From Pseudoscleropodium purum (taxonomy: Eukaryota > Streptophyta > Bryopsida > Hypnales > Brachytheciaceae): a stretch of DNA of 64,000 nucleotides. The first letter of the stretch is position 1; the number at the start of each line of letters is the position of its first letter. This document shows, in pieces, positions 35,457-49,200 of the stretch. A program made the position numbers and the translations under genes. Where the stretch lies: positions 25,215,063-25,279,062 of the forward strand of contig OZ017795.1 in the NCBI GenBank assembly GCA_963969395.1, in the 5' to 3' direction. The notes below the pieces were generated by a model. The model was not told where the DNA came from. It saw only the letters and a list, made by a program, of their open reading frames with translations, and made no database searches.

Positions 35457-35935
35457 TAATAATATTCTAAGTTACGTTAGCATCCACGACATCGCTGAAT
35501 AGTAGCCAGAATGGGTAGTTTAGTCATTCCAGGCATCAATGAATGGTTGGCAGGATGGTCAATTACATTGTCTTTTTCTTGTGGCGAATTTCCGCCACTC
35601 TGACAGGTTTGAGCCTCAAGAATTGCACCCAGTGCTGTGAAGGCTTGTGGCAGTTCACTGTTAAAAAAAACCGCTGCCCGATTATTTAATCTGGGTATAT
35701 GATATGCGAGTACGTCATGGAGTCGGTGTTCATGGAGTCAGTGTTGCCATGGAGATTTGTTTTCAATTCAGACAGAGACTCTTTTTTCTTTTTTTTTGAA
35801 ACAAATGTAACGGGATTTCACATACAGGGATTCTTTAGTCTAGATCTTCTCGAGGGTTCGAGTAATTTGAAGATTTACTCTAAATCACCCCTATTTCGGT
35901 CTGAATCCCGGATAGCATAACTTAGAATATTATCA
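35457..35935. mobile_element. 479-bp MITE-like element
   Basis: Inverted arms TAATAATATTCTAAGTTACG at the left and, reversed from the right, GATAATATTCTAAGTTATGC. The interior lacks a convincing gene. Class not assigned because no target duplication is clear. Confidence 0.55.
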
Positions 35936-37391
35936 TCTAGTCCTGCTGGTGCTCGTACGTTACGTGTCACAGCATCTGATTAAGAGATAAGCTATACTAG
36001 GCAAAAATTTATCACATGAATCACTGGGGAATGGCATAACTTCATTGCCAGCCCTTTCGTAAAAAATTTATGAATCTACTCGAGAATATCTGACTGTTGC
36101 GACAAAACTGGCAATAGTTACCGTCTATTTTTGATATCAAGTACCTGGACTGAAGGCTGTAGAGACTCCAATGAGAAAAACGTGGGCAGTATGACGCTAG
36201 TAGCTCGTGCTGCCGGCAGGTCACTTCAGGTACTGTTGACTTCTTGTCAAGAGCATGGATTTGCGCGTGTTTTACTTGCTGCATTTCTGCGATCCCCAGA
36301 AAAGAAATTTGCTAGATGCGCTACAATATGCACGTCATAAAGGTGATGTGACGCTTAGTTGCATAACCCTTTGTAGGTTTACATCATGAACGCTGGTAGC
36401 CCTTCTGCGTGTAGTGTTATCAAATGGCATTATAAATTCTATAGTTCAAATGCTACAAGGCCAGTTTCTCATGGGTTAGGGAATAACCGGATAAGGGGAA
36501 CACCTGCCAGAAGACTGTCACATTTGGATCCTATAAGTACTCCTGTTAGTCCTGTACCTCCAAATCTGTGCAACTTGTTGAATATTCAATCCGTGCAGAC
36601 CAGCGACAGAGGGAGTGGCTGTAAGTCAGTGCTTCGTGACGTCTTCTAGGAAACTGCCGGATTCATGAACGTTGCAGACATTGAATTAGCTGTCCATGTT
36701 CAATACAGTACCTCTACTTTTGAACTGCTATTCTTGTACTCAAAATACCGCCAGGAATTCTGGGTACGACTGTCCACTGGCCTCTGCCGGTTTTCTCGCT
36801 ACCAATGCTGCATCCGCAAAGCTGTTACCGCGTGTACGACTTCTCCTTTTGAAATACGGTGAAACACTCTTTGTATGTATTACGTACATTTCAACCTTGG
36901 TATCTACTGATTTTGTAGGTTCAGCAGATACTCTTCATGTCTGCACTCCGGAGTACCGTATCAAATTTACTGCCCGAGTCCTGGGATTTTCAATGGCTTT
37001 GCTCACGTTCCAAATGTTTTGACAAGGATGATTGTCTGCCAGGCTAGATATCTAGAACGAAGGCTTGGACAAAGAATCAAACAATGAATCTTCCTTGAAT
37101 TGGGATGTGGAAGCTTCATTTAAAGAGGCCTTCGTCGTGTTTCGACCAAACATCAAATTCCTGCGACCTTGGACGATCAAGAGCACTGAAGGATTGTTCA
37201 ATCCTATCTGAAGGTTGGCAAGCTCATGCATCACGTCCAGATTTTTCAGTATTGTTTCTCCCGTCTATCATAGATTCATACAACAGTGCAGACAGAGGAC
37301 CACATATAGTATCGAAAAAACTTTTTTGAATCGGATTTCGATGTTGATGTTGACGTTGATTTTGTGATGATGTTGTGCAGATTGAGTCAAG

Positions 37392-40300
37392 ATGGTTCTC
37401 TCTGGCAGTGATCACAAGGATGAGTCCTTCTTCCTGAAATCCCCTCGGGAGCTTTTCTTGCTCTTTGCAGGCGGAGAAGTGACAACCTCCAAGCCCAAGC
37501 CCGATCCTGTTCCCGAGATTCCCAAGGAGACGGTCCCTCTGGCCGTGATGTCTTCGTCTCAAGCGACTACTGTGGTTACCAACCACCCTTTCTTGCTGGA
37601 GAAGCTGAATCCCTTCGGAGGGAGCTTCTTCCTCTTTGGAGGAGCCTCCCACGACCCTTCCAAAGACCCCAAACTGGTGCTCTATAAAGCGAAAGTCACC
37701 ATTTTGAGGGCCAATGTGGCCGGCATTGACGTCGGCAACCCCATTTCGGATCTCGTGGAGCTGGGACAGGAGGTTATCAACAATCACATTACTTTTCAGC
37801 TCGTCAGCAACGAAGTGGATCCTGGTAAGCTTCTCAACAACCTATTGTGTCTCTATGCCTGGATTTGCGGTTGTCAGTGACGAAGTTCATCCTGGTAAGC
37901 TTTAAAATAGGTTAGATACAATGACGTACTATTGTGACTCTACACGTGGATATACGTTTATCAGCAACAAAGTTCCTGTTAAGCTTTACAGTAGGCTAGA
38001 TACTATGGTTGTTATGTCTGGATCCTCGGATTTGCGTTTATCAGTTAAAATGGTGAAATTTCAAATGATAGGCCCTTTTCCAGTCGCCCGACTGAACCTC
38101 GTTAAATTGGCGATATTCCAATACTTTGGCGCGGTTCAGGGCGGGCGGCTTGAACCCAAAATCTATACAGGCTGTCCTCGTTTGTAGTCTGAAATTATAC
38201 CTTTGTGAAGACATATGTCACAATGTTTGGCTGGGCGAGTATCGCCGATTTAACGAAATCGACGTTGTCGTATCTACTCCAGTCCGAGTTTTTAGTGCTT
38301 TTGTGCACTTGAATGTCACAAATTCTACGCTCTGTATCTAATATGACCATGTTTACCGATCGGAGCAGGTTCTATTGATTTTGTTCTACCGGTCTTAGTT
38401 GTTCTTTTTGTGTGTGTTGTGTTGTGGCAGTGACGAAGTCGGGAAAATTGAGTGGGACGGTGACAGTGGAGCACTGGGGCAAACCCAGAGACTTGTTGAT
38501 ACCGACGCCGTTTGAGTACAACCTCGACTTCTATGTGGCCAAAGACTTTGGCGTGCCGGGGGCGATCGTTGTGAACAATGGACATAAAAACTTCGTACTG
38601 GTCATCAGCAAGATCACCATCTCGACCGAGTTTAAGCTCACCGAAGCGTATGTCACCATGCCGGACAAGAGTGTGGTTACATTCGCGTGCAATTCCTGGA
38701 TTTACGCGTCGGAAATGAAGAAGCATGAGGGAAGGGTGTTCTTTGTCAACAAGGTAACTATGTTCCTCGTTCCTCGGTTTGCCAAATTTGAATCGCAATC
38801 AACCGATCTCTTATAACCGGTCTTGACATAATCAATTTGATGTGATTTTGCAGGAGTATACGCCTGCTGACACTCCCGCTGGTTTGGTGCAACTGAGGGA
38901 AAGCGAGCTGAAGGAGCTGCAAGGAGATGGAACAGGGGAGAGGAAGGAAGGGGATCGAATCTATGACTACGATGTGTACAACGATTTGGGAACCCCAGAG
39001 AACGTCAGACCTATTCTTGGAGGATCGGCTGAGTACCCATACCCGCGTCGATGCCGCACGGGCAGAAAACTGAACAAAGGTATTTTTTAACGCCTTTACT
39101 GTGACCTCCTTCAAAATGACATCTTGTACCCTTGCCACACATTCACAGTATCATTGACCTTGACATACTTGTCACACATTCAAACTGGGACCCCAGGGGG
39201 TAAGATTAAGAGAGGTTTGAGTGTCCTCCACTGGTGGCACCGTGTAAGTTATTGAAAGATTCGTTGAAAGATTTACATGGTGTGAATGTAGTACCTTGCT
39301 GTACATAGAAAGAGTTCAGGGGCAGCGTGTTTGGATTTGTCTTCTGCTTTACGTTCATTATGAGCCCAATGCTATGAATGTTTTAGGCCTTTGAGTATGA
39401 AGTTTTTCTGTGTGCCTGGGAACAGATGGGAAAACAGAGACACGACTCACCGGCGGCGCTCTGGCGAGCAATTATATTCCTAGAGATGAAGTGTTCGACG
39501 AGGTGAAGAGATCTGGTTTCCTGGGCAACTTCATCAAGGGTCAGAAACACAAAGCTGTGGCTGACCTCTTCGACCTGGATAAGTCAGAGTTCCGAGACTT
39601 TGACGAGATTAGGGGCATGTACGCTCCGGTTGGGGAGGAATCCAATCTGGAGACTGTGGCAGGTCACCAGGCCAAGCCTTTCGAGCTCCTTCGCAACTTC
39701 GCTTTCGCCTCTGGGGAGAACAAAAACACGTTCAAGTACCCTACACCCAGAATCATCGCAGGTAATGAAGGGTTGGGAGAACACTGGATTGTAGCTTACC
39801 CCAGTGCTGTAGGATTTCTATTCTAACTCTACCGATCAAACACCTTAATTAGTACTTTACATGATGGGAATTTTATCATAATTGGGTGCAGCTGATAAGA
39901 ACGCTTGGTCCAAAGACGTGGAGTTCGCTCGTCAAGCGTTAGCCGGCATGAATCCCTTGCTCATTGAAATTCTTAAGGTACGACTGTCACCCTACTTATC
40001 TGAATTTATGAAGATTCAATTGCGAGTGATTGCACTTTCGGTTCTGTATCGATCGTCTTCCTATAGACAAAAATACTGATGACGCACTCTGTTGCAACAG
40101 GAATTTCCACTGAAGAGAGCGTCTGCTGTAACTGCAGAAATCGTTGAGCCTCATCTTGAAGGCCTCAGCATTTCCGAGGTAAAAAATTTTCCCCATGACG
40201 TAGATGATTTTTTAGGCTGAACCACGGCAGCATCTCGTATTCGAACCATAAATGCATATGAAGAAATGACTCTGCAGCCAACTCGAGGGGCTTGTGAAGA

Positions 40301-42977
40301 ATTCTGCTGCCTGAATTTCGCTTAAGCGATGTCCCGTTTGTTAGATTGATGTAAGTTGACCCCAGTATTGCTCATGGTACCATCCCAGGCCTTGAAGAAC
40401 AAGAGGCTGTTTGTGTTGAACTACCATGACCGGTTCATGGGCTACATCCAGCGCATCAACGAGCAGAAAACCAGTCAAGCGTATGCCTCATGGACACTCT
40501 TCTTCCTCACCAAGGCCGGGATCTTGAAGCCCGTTTGTATCGAGCTCGCTCTTCCACCAAAGTCGGAGGGAGACAGTCCCATATTCCGAGTGTTCCGCCC
40601 TGCTGAGCAAGGCGCAACCACCAACTGGGCGTGGGAGCTTGCCAAAGCGCATGTCCAGAGCAACGACGCTTCCTGGCACCAAGTCATCAGCCACTGGTAT
40701 TTTCATTCTATTCAGTATCATTGATGACATATGCGACACAAAAACAGCTTGTCATAAAATATCGAAAGTTTTGTTCATTGTGTACTTTGGGACCACCTTC
40801 AAGTAGCTTTTGAATTCATGAATAAGTTACTCGAGCATCAAGTTGCCAACACGGGATCCAAAGCCCACTTAGTAAATGGTGTTTATCAATAGATACAATG
40901 GTATATGGTGTTCATGGTGTTCATGGTGTATTATAGGCTTGCAATATATTGTATCATACACTGAATAGGATAAGCAGTGAAAGATGACACGCACACTACA
41001 TTGGGCTTACGTGATCATGTTGATGTGTTGTGATGCAGGCTGCGAACGCACGCCGTGATTGAGCCCTTCGTGATCGCCACCAATAGACAATTGAGCGTCT
41101 TGCACCCCGTGCACAAAGCTCTTGTCCCACATTACAAGAACACCATGGACATCAACCAGCAGGCTCGCACCACACTCATCAATGCAGGCGGGATTGTGGA
41201 ACAAACTTTCACTCCACAGAAATACGCCATGGAAATCTCTGCCGTTGTATACCGAGGATGGCGCTTCGTCGACCAGGCCCTGCCGAATGACTTGGTCAAG
41301 AGGTACGTGACAACCAGCTTCTCTCTAGCTGCGCCTGGCTGTACTCACAGTCGTTCATAGGCCTTACAACAATTGATTGTAACCTTAAAATGCTCATATT
41401 TGTTATATTGGGCGTAATATTACAAATTGGTGCATTAGGAAAAAGGGGGATCGGAACTCGGAACCAGAGGAGATTGAGACACATCTCTGGAACTATATCG
41501 GTTTGAGACACTCATCTGAAATCTCAGATGTAGATCCATCTTAAATTTAGAGCTCTGAGGTTTCAGTCGGGCAACTAAAACTTTCATTTTAAGCACTAGA
41601 AAGTCCTAATTTTCAGCAGCACTGGAAGGTTCCAATTTAGGACCCTGAAATTCGCCAAACATGAGGTTTATTATTGAGAGCTCTGAGGTTTCAGTTGGGT
41701 AATTAAAACCTCATTTTAAGCACTGGAAAGTCCTAATTTTCACCAGCATTGGCCGGAAGGTTCCATTTTGGAACCCTGAAACTTGTCAAACATGAGATTT
41801 TGATTATTGTGGCAATTGTGTGACGTATATTTTCCAGGGGCCTAGCTATCCCAGACCCTTCTGCCCCCCACGGTCTCAATCTAGTGATTGAGGATTACCC
41901 CTACGCCAAGGACGGTCTTGAACTCTGGGCCGCCATTCGCGCCTGGGTGAAGGACCACATCGACCTCTTCTACGCCACCGATGCCGCCGTGAAATCCGAC
42001 GTCGAGGTGCAGAATTGGTGGACGGAAGCGAGACTCAAAGGCCACAGCGACATCACCGAGGGCTGGATCCTGGCGGACTCGAAAGACAATTTGGTGCAGA
42101 TCATCACCATCATCGCCTGGCTCGCCTCGTGCCACCATGCAGCAGTGAACTTCGGACAGTACTTGTACGCGGGATTCATGCCCAACCACCCTTCCTTGAC
42201 TCGGAAACTGATCCCAGAGGAAGACACGGCTGAGTGGGAGCAGCTGCAACAGAAACCGGAGCACTTTTTGTTGTCCATGCTGGCGAATCCAATTCAAGCG
42301 AGGATTAACATGACAGCTGTAGAGATTCTGTCCACGCATGCGACGAATGAGGAGTATCTCGGGCACAGACCGGCTGGTTGGACTTCGAATTCCAAGGTAT
42401 AATTATTTGCTCACTTCCTGTTTTTCCTTTTCGTATTCCATGGAAAAAAAGGATGAAGTTGACATTTGTGATATATCCATCTCTGTTTTTCTTAGTGATG
42501 TATGTGACTCAATCTCATTCGCTTTGCACTTAACGATTGTTGCCCAATGCACACTTGTTAACAGTAATCTGCACTCATTACTTCTTATTTGGTAGCTATC
42601 AATAGATTGCTTACTACTTGCATTGTGCTGTGTCTTGTTTTGGGTATATGCACTCGGATGGCTATAGGCCATCCCGGACTGCTTGTAGAATGCTATCCAG
42701 TTCATGATGTAAGGAGCTGGATTTGTATCAGTGACGATGACAGGGGCAGCCTCATAGAATTTCTTTTGTGTGTGTGATTTGATTGATTCAGGTGGAGGCC
42801 GCGTTTGGGAAATTCTCAAAGAAGATTGAGGAGATTGATGCTCTCATCAAATCAAGGAATGCAGATCCTTCATTGAAGAACCGAAATGGTCCCACGAAAG
42901 TACCGTATGAACTCCTCCGACCCATGTCCGGTAGTGGGCTCACAAACAAGGGTATCCCCAACAGTGTATCCATCTAG
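37392..42977 (+). CDS. LOX: plant lipoxygenase (linoleate/linolenate dioxygenase)
   Basis: Ten exons in phase: 37392-37824, 38431-38753, 38854-39079, 39426-39761, 39892-39977, 40101-40178, 40389-40696, 41039-41302, 41838-42396, 42792-42977; 932 residues. The enzyme adds O2 to polyunsaturated fatty acids to give hydroperoxides, the entry to oxylipin synthesis. An N-terminal PLAT/beta-barrel (roughly 90-240) is followed by the linker [21 protein letters not shown] and the catalytic domain. Predicted iron ligands are H596 and H601 (SHWLRTHA), H785 and N789 ([12 protein letters not shown]) and the C-terminal I932 (PNSVSI). Their spacing closely follows soybean LOX-1. The first ATG in the PLAT frame was chosen; about 90 residues precede the barrel, without a clear chloroplast transit peptide. 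Nothing appears broken. Positional specificity (9- or 13-) was not assigned. Confidence 0.93.
37800..38060 (+). repeat. tandem copies of the LOX exon 1 donor junction within intron 1
   Basis: The true exon end and donor (GTCAGCAACGAAGTGGATCC then TGGTAAGCTT, from 37803) recur as GTCAGTGACGAAGTTCATCC plus TGGTAAGCTT near 37875. A decayed copy ATCAGCAACAAAGTTCCTGT plus TAAGCTTT lies near 37959, and a trace (TTATCAGTTAAAATGG) near 38038. The period is about 73-84 bp. The second copy keeps a full GTAAGC donor. Confidence 0.75.
41551..41808 (+). repeat. 128-bp tandem duplication in LOX intron 8
   Basis: AGCTCTGAGGTTTCAGT begins at 41551 and again at 41679, followed in both by CATTTTAAGCACT-GAAAGTCC, GGAAGGTTCCA and CCAAACATGAG/GTCAAACATGAG. 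Two copies diverged by a modest number of substitutions. Non-coding. Confidence 0.8.
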
Positions 42978-45359
42978 ATCCTGCCACATGGTGAGCCATG
43001 TTCGTTGTGTAAATTTGTGTAGTATCTCAAACGTGGCGCGACAAACTTTCAAGAGCAATGAACAATGAAACACAAGTTTGCAGGTTCACTTGGAGGATGA
43101 CTTCCAGACAGAAGAGTGGCTAGACTTGGTTTCAAAACATATCACAAGTGCACTTTATTTCTGGTCACTACTGTACTGTTACCAGTTCTCTTTAATTAAG
43201 TGCTGGTATTCTCTGTACTTGAAGAGAGTCGTGCCGTGTGGACAATTTGATTGATGCTAGTCATCTCCTTGACATTTTCAGTATATGATCTGGGTAGATC
43301 TTGTTTTGATTTGGAATATTTGATTGTTACAAGCTTGGGTTCGGAGGAATGTTCGGGGTTAATCATCCACCGAAAAAATGGATGTCGTGGAATTATGGGT
43401 TTCTATATACGAGTGTATTAATCTCTGAGTACCGAGCAATCATAGTTTTATTGAACTCAAATTCGGAGCTAAGCATTCTGATTTAACTGACCATGTACAA
43501 AATTTGTATTCTAGTACATCCCTTCAGGAAGTGGGAAGATCATATCAATAGACAAGCACTGGCATGCCTTGGAATAGTTCAAACAAGAGTTTTGAGTGCA
43601 AGCCTATGATTGCCAAGTAACTGTTAGAAACGTAAAGAAGCTTTCCTTCGCTCAGAGGAAAGCAGGTAGGTGCCCAATAAGTACTGCAAAACTGCAAATA
43701 GACTAGGAAAATTTGAATTTTAAAAAAAAGAGAATTCAACGACATGATAAGTTATTGCATGTAGACTATCTTGCGCCCTTGCAGTGTCTGAACTCTAAAG
43801 TCTTCACTCGCCCTCAATATATACGGCAATGTACTGTAGGCCCATCCTAGTCACTACACGTGCAGAGTGCGTTGAACCATTACAGGGGTTAAGTTAGGGA
43901 TAGTCAAGACACGTCCAGCCAGTGCGTTGAATCACAAGCACAGGGCAACAATTCTAGCGCATGAGCTTAACCCTGTAAGAACGGGTTGGTCTCCAAAGGA
44001 ATCATCATTTTCTAATACCGTGTTAATCAACACTTAGAAAAAATGGAAAAGTATTCATTGGAAGTCAAACTATTGTAGAAGATGTTCCCTTTTTACAATA
44101 AAACTCCGAGGATGAATAGTTGCACTTCTCTCCTATACGGGAGAATTTACTATCATCCATTGGACATACAGCAACATTACAAGGTTAAAGACGTGAGCCT
44201 TGAACCTAATTGTAGGCACATACCTACAATCATTTTACGGTGTTTATAACATATGTACCTACAATATAGGTGTACTATAACATGAAAAGAGTTTACAACA
44301 TAAGTACCTAGAACATAAACACCTAGAACTATAGAAGGTGTCTAAAATATAAACTCTTAAGCTCATGGATTTCTAGATTCTATGCTCACATACTAGCACT
44401 TTCTAAAGAACCATTAAGATAGCATGCTCATATTTTGTCCATGCTTGAAGAATTGCTACTAGATTATAACATAACTGAATTGTTTTTGTAAGAATGAAAA
44501 ATTGTGTAGTAATGAATTAGTAGCAATTTGGGATTATTGTTGTACAATGTTATTAGCGGTTGGGGGTTGAGTTTGATTTGGAAGTAGACAAAATTTTAGT
44601 ATAAATAATGTAGAGTTATGGGTGGTGGGACACTTTGTGCCATCCTAGGCAATTATATGCACCATGTTGTTTCAATTTAGGATTTGCATGTCTTCATTTT
44701 TTAACTTAGTTTACACCATTGATGAACAATTGTTTGGAATTAAATGATAGTATATGTGGTCTCGAATAGTACCTTATTGCTATGTACATGTGGTCTTGAA
44801 TAGTATTGCTATGAGCTTTAGAAAATCATATCTAATTTAGTTTAAGTCTCAAATTTACGAATCAAATTGTGATGGATGTGTCTCCCTCCTTTCTTTCCCT
44901 AAAAATTTGTTAGAAAATGATTTGATCCATGTAGAAGAGATCCTAAGCCAATATGCTCTTAAATGGGTGATTTTTGCACTTTTTACATTATTTCATTGTT
45001 AGCCAGTGGAATTGGGAAAATCAATTGCAATTTGAAAACATAAAAAAATCCAATGAAAAAATCTATAAAATTTCTATTTAGAATGAAAAATAGAGAAAAC
45101 CTCCAAACTTGGTATTTGAAAAAATGGTTCAATATGGGAATTAAAGAAAAACACTTGATAAAACTCAAAATATCCCAAATATTGGCACAAGAAATAGGAA
45201 GCAATGAACTTCACATGAATCCAATACACCCCTTCTAACCTTTTTCATTCTAAAACAAAACAAAAATTCAAATTTTTAGTTTGCTCTTTGTAGAAAACTA
45301 ATATTATTTCCTCTCATTATTATGTCTTTAAAATGGGTCTATTTTAAATCCTAAAGTTC

Positions 45360-46225
45360 CTTGGCTATGTTTTTGCCAAAAACACTCCAGAATTACCTTT
45401 TCTTGTATAAGTTTCAAATTTTAGGAAAAAAAACATTTTTCGACACATACAACCATAGGATCTAGTAGTACATTGGCTTAAGAAGATGTGGAAAAAAATT
45501 CAAAAGCTCCTACCATGTAGATTGCAAGATATTAACATTTGAATTGACAAAAATCTTTTTTTTTTGGCCCTACAAAAAAATGACCAACTATACTTCACAA
45601 GGTCACCTTTGTATGAAAAATTGTCTAAAATTATGGTGCATCTTTGAATTCATTCTTCAAATCAAGTTGGCTATATACTTAGAAAATTCCACATCATTTA
45701 GAATTATACAACATATAGGAAAAAATCAGTAAGTCAAAAGAAATAGAAAATGATTTAAAATACTAAATTGTTAAGAATTTAGTTAGAGAATTGAAAAATG
45801 TCAATCCCAATGGTTGTAATGTTGTAATAGTAATAATCTACATCCTATGATGTTATTTTTTTTTTTAAATATTAGAAATTGAGTTGAATAAATGGCTTCA
45901 AAGTTTATTTTAGAGTAGAAATTCCATAACATTAAGAAAAATCCAAAACCCTAGGAGGGCCATTAAGCTTTCATTTTTCAACCTCCTATAGTGCAAGTAT
46001 AGAAAAAAACAATATGATGTGGTGATGACTTAGAATTAGTAGTGCCACATCAGATTTTTAAATATAAAAAATAAAAAATAAATTTTTTCCTCTATTATTG
46101 CATTGTGTGTGTGCAAAACTCTCAGCCCTTCCATGGCCTAAAATTTTTCCTAAGGCTACCTACAAACTAAAAATCTTTATAACTTTCATCTCATTAATCA
46201 AAACAGAATGATTCAAATCTTTTTT
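45360..46225. repeat. dispersed AT-rich repeat, copy 2 (interrupted)
   Basis: From 45610 on it aligns with 12785-13180. From about 45420 to 45545 it aligns, inverted, with 24838-25070 inside the hAT-like element. The repeat family is therefore longer than either partner copy. It is interrupted by a 226-bp insertion at 45931-46156. Confidence 0.65.
45931..46156. mobile_element. 226-bp insertion (MITE-like)
   Basis: Present in this repeat copy but absent from the one at 12785-13180: flanks CATAAC and TACCTACAAAC join directly there as TATAACTACTTGCAAAC. Ends are weak inverted repeats (ATTAAGAAAAAT and, reversed, CCTTAGGAAAAAT). Non-coding. Confidence 0.6.
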
Positions 46226-46952
46226 TTTCATGTGGTTCAGTGGTTTTGTCTTTCCATAGTAAAAAAACTCTTGATTTAGATGAAAACTTAGCCTTGAGTC
46301 ATTTTTCAAACTTAAATACTTCAAGAATTGTTCATCATGGTGTGTCTAGAAAGCAATATGAAGCCAATCCAAGGCCATCTCATAAATAAATATTCCATGA
46401 GTAGTGCAAGTGGACAAGGGCTTGATTGGTTGAAGAAATAGTTGTACACAAAGGGAATATTGTTTTCTTTTTGTACCTCATTTGATTACAAGGTTGTGAA
46501 AATAATCTTTCATAATTAATTCCAATCCTTATAAAATTTGGTATGTACATTTTCAATTATTCATGATTGCATGTGGGCAAAAATTAAAAGGAAATTTTTT
46601 CTCTTATGAACATCTTGAAATAAAGTCCCCAAAGTCATTGTGTTGAGGACAAAAATTGAACATTGATTGAAAAAAATTCAAAATTTGAACAAACAATGGC
46701 TATGAAAACTTTAGAGTAGACTAATTTGGTAGTAGTGAAGAAGATTTTGTGGAGTTTAAATTGAATTCTAAAAAGTGAATATACATTGATTGCAAAAAAA
46801 ATAATTTTGAGATAATTTTGGAGGGAGAAATCCAATACCCACTTAGGGATTGAACAAATTTTTTCATCTTTGTTTTAACAAATATAACTAAATTTTACCT
46901 CTCAATTATGGGATAATTTTTCCCTAAGTAAGAATCAATTCTATGTAGCAAT

Positions 46953-47233
46953 ATCATTAGATGTATTTTGGGAGGTCTGCAGGCCCGTCAGGGCCTATTC
47001 CCAACTTTGTTCTCCCTATAGTCCAAGAATGGTTGATGTCAAAAAATTAATTAATTAATTTTAAAATTAAAAAAAATCGATTTTTAAAATTTTTGAAGAA
47101 TTAAAAAGAAAATGACATGGCAATCATTGTACCACACCATGCAACTGCTGTAGGGTAGTGCACAAAATCTAGGAACACAAATGAATGCAAGGGAACTCAC
47201 AACCCTCCCAAGGGCTAAATCTCATCTAATGAT
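46953..47233. mobile_element. 281-bp MITE with 11-bp inverted ends
   Basis: Perfect terminal inverted repeat ATCATTAGATG / CATCTAATGAT, then TTTTGGGAGG-like inner sequence on both arms. The centre has ATTAATTAATTAATT and a GACATGGCA word, as in the element at 17614-17901, so the two probably belong to one family. Confidence 0.6.
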
Positions 47234-49200
47234 CATGATGTATTAGTAAATGAATATGATCAGTTTTTAGTTAAAATTTTTTTTTTTCTAAATATACAAA
47301 TATGAAGCATGTATTTTCTTGAAATATTTTATAAACCATTTTGTATACATTAGTTATGGAAATTTTTTCTTTTATATTTGAATCATTTAAGAAAATTATT
47401 GATAATGGAATTTAATATTTTAATTTTAATTTATTATTTGGTTTATTTATTTTCTTTTAAAAGTGCATATTTTTTTTTAAAATATCTCATTTGGCATAAA
47501 GCCCAAAAGTGTTTCTTACAATGATCTACAGAAACACTTTTTCAAACAATGTATTCTATTTATTATATAGCCCAATCATTTATCAAACAAAGGCTCCAAC
47601 AAGGTCAGTAGGCAAAGTAATTAATATGAAATAAAGTGAGATGTCACCTAAAAAGAGAAATAAAGATGAATTAAATGTAGTTCAAATGAAAGAAATGAGC
47701 ATTTATCCAAGTGAATTGTACCTTCATAAATGTAGAGAATAAATAAACCCCACTTGAAAGATGTTCAACAATACTTTTTTTGAAATGAAAACATACATTT
47801 GAAAAATCTTCCATTCAAACTTTTAACTCTTATCACATTTGCATCACAACACTCAAACACCACTATTTGGATGCAATTCAATTTAGTCAAAATTTACCCA
47901 TTGAAGAGTAATACATCAAACCTCAATGACATGATATTATGGTTGAAAGAAAAATTTGCCAAATACTCCTAATATCCATTAATTAGTACAAATACCATAC
48001 TAGGAGTATATTAAAATTCTTAACCAAATTGTATTTAGAGACTGTAATTGGTGAAAAATTCTATGTGAAAATCTATATCAAATTCATTAAGTGAGTACCA
48101 TCTATAATTGATCACCTTACTTTATTTTAGTTTTGAAATTAGCAATTTCAAATAATACATGAGCTACTAAACAAAGTTCTTTTCCAATATTTTAAAATTT
48201 CTTTTAAGTAAAATCCATTGTAAAGGTGGAGTGTTTGGGGGGATAGAAATCATTTTTCATCTACAAAAATTGTAATCTTTTTTATTCTATTTTGATGATT
48301 TCATCCATGTTTTCAAGAATATCATCCATCATTGGCTACGAGAAACATGAATTTTTTTAGAAGAAAATGAAAATTGTTTCTTAACCCACAACTAGGCCCA
48401 AAACCAATATTGAGGATGTTTTCCAATTGATAAATGACAAAGAATCTCTCAATGCAAGACAAAAATGCAACTATTCAACCTCTAAATTTTGGTATAAAAA
48501 GGGAAGGTTATCTAGAATAGTTTGCTTCTAATGAGTGCTTTTGCATTTTTTTTAAGCCAACAATTTCTATGGTACCAAAATAGATAATTTCTATGGTGAC
48601 TAGTCCATTGTTTTACCCCTAAATGCCTAAGGCACCAACTTTTGGTGTTGACAATACTTTGAAGTTACAAAATCTAAAAAATTTTCCATTTTTAGTAATT
48701 CATATTTAAAAAAAAAGTCTTTTGAAGTCTAGTTTTAGCACCAAAAATCTAATTTTGAAATGATTGATTATGATTTTTCTATTCAAGATTTTGAGCAAGG
48801 GTGTCCATTGCAAATGAGTCTCAAATACACTAGATATCAAAGATGTTTTACATTAGAAATTCATTTAAAAAATTTGTAGAAGAGATTTCAAGAAACTATA
48901 AATTGATAGGGATTAAATATGTTATGTCCTTTCACCTCATATTTTTTTTGGTGACTAATTTTTTAGATTTGATATGTGAAAAGAGGATTGAAAGACTTCA
49001 AATAACTTTCAAAGTTTTAACACCCTCATGATCAAATATTATAATCTTTCAATTTATAAATGATTTTGTTGTGCTTTTTTTTTCCTATGTGATCTCTAAC
49101 ATATTTAGTATGAATTTGTATGGTCTCACTTAAAAAAAATTGACACAAGGTATCAAAATGTTGTCTTTTTTTTCAATTTAGAGAAAATTCCTAGAAGTTC

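Larger units (their letters stand above)
34906..37391. other. intergenic region between the kinase pseudogene and the lipoxygenase
   Basis: Several short frames occur but none resembles a known protein. Two inverted-repeat elements are listed separately (35129-35281 and 35457-35935). The last few hundred bases before 37392 presumably hold the lipoxygenase promoter and 5' leader; no TATA box was assigned. Confidence 0.45.
42978..49200. other. AT-rich intergenic region downstream of the lipoxygenase
   Basis: The 3' flank of the lipoxygenase reaches about 43400. From there the DNA is AT-rich with no convincing gene. It holds the dispersed repeat and MITEs listed separately (45360-46225, 45931-46156, 46953-47233). 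Poly-A/T runs are common. Other parts look repeat-derived but could not be assigned. Confidence 0.5.
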
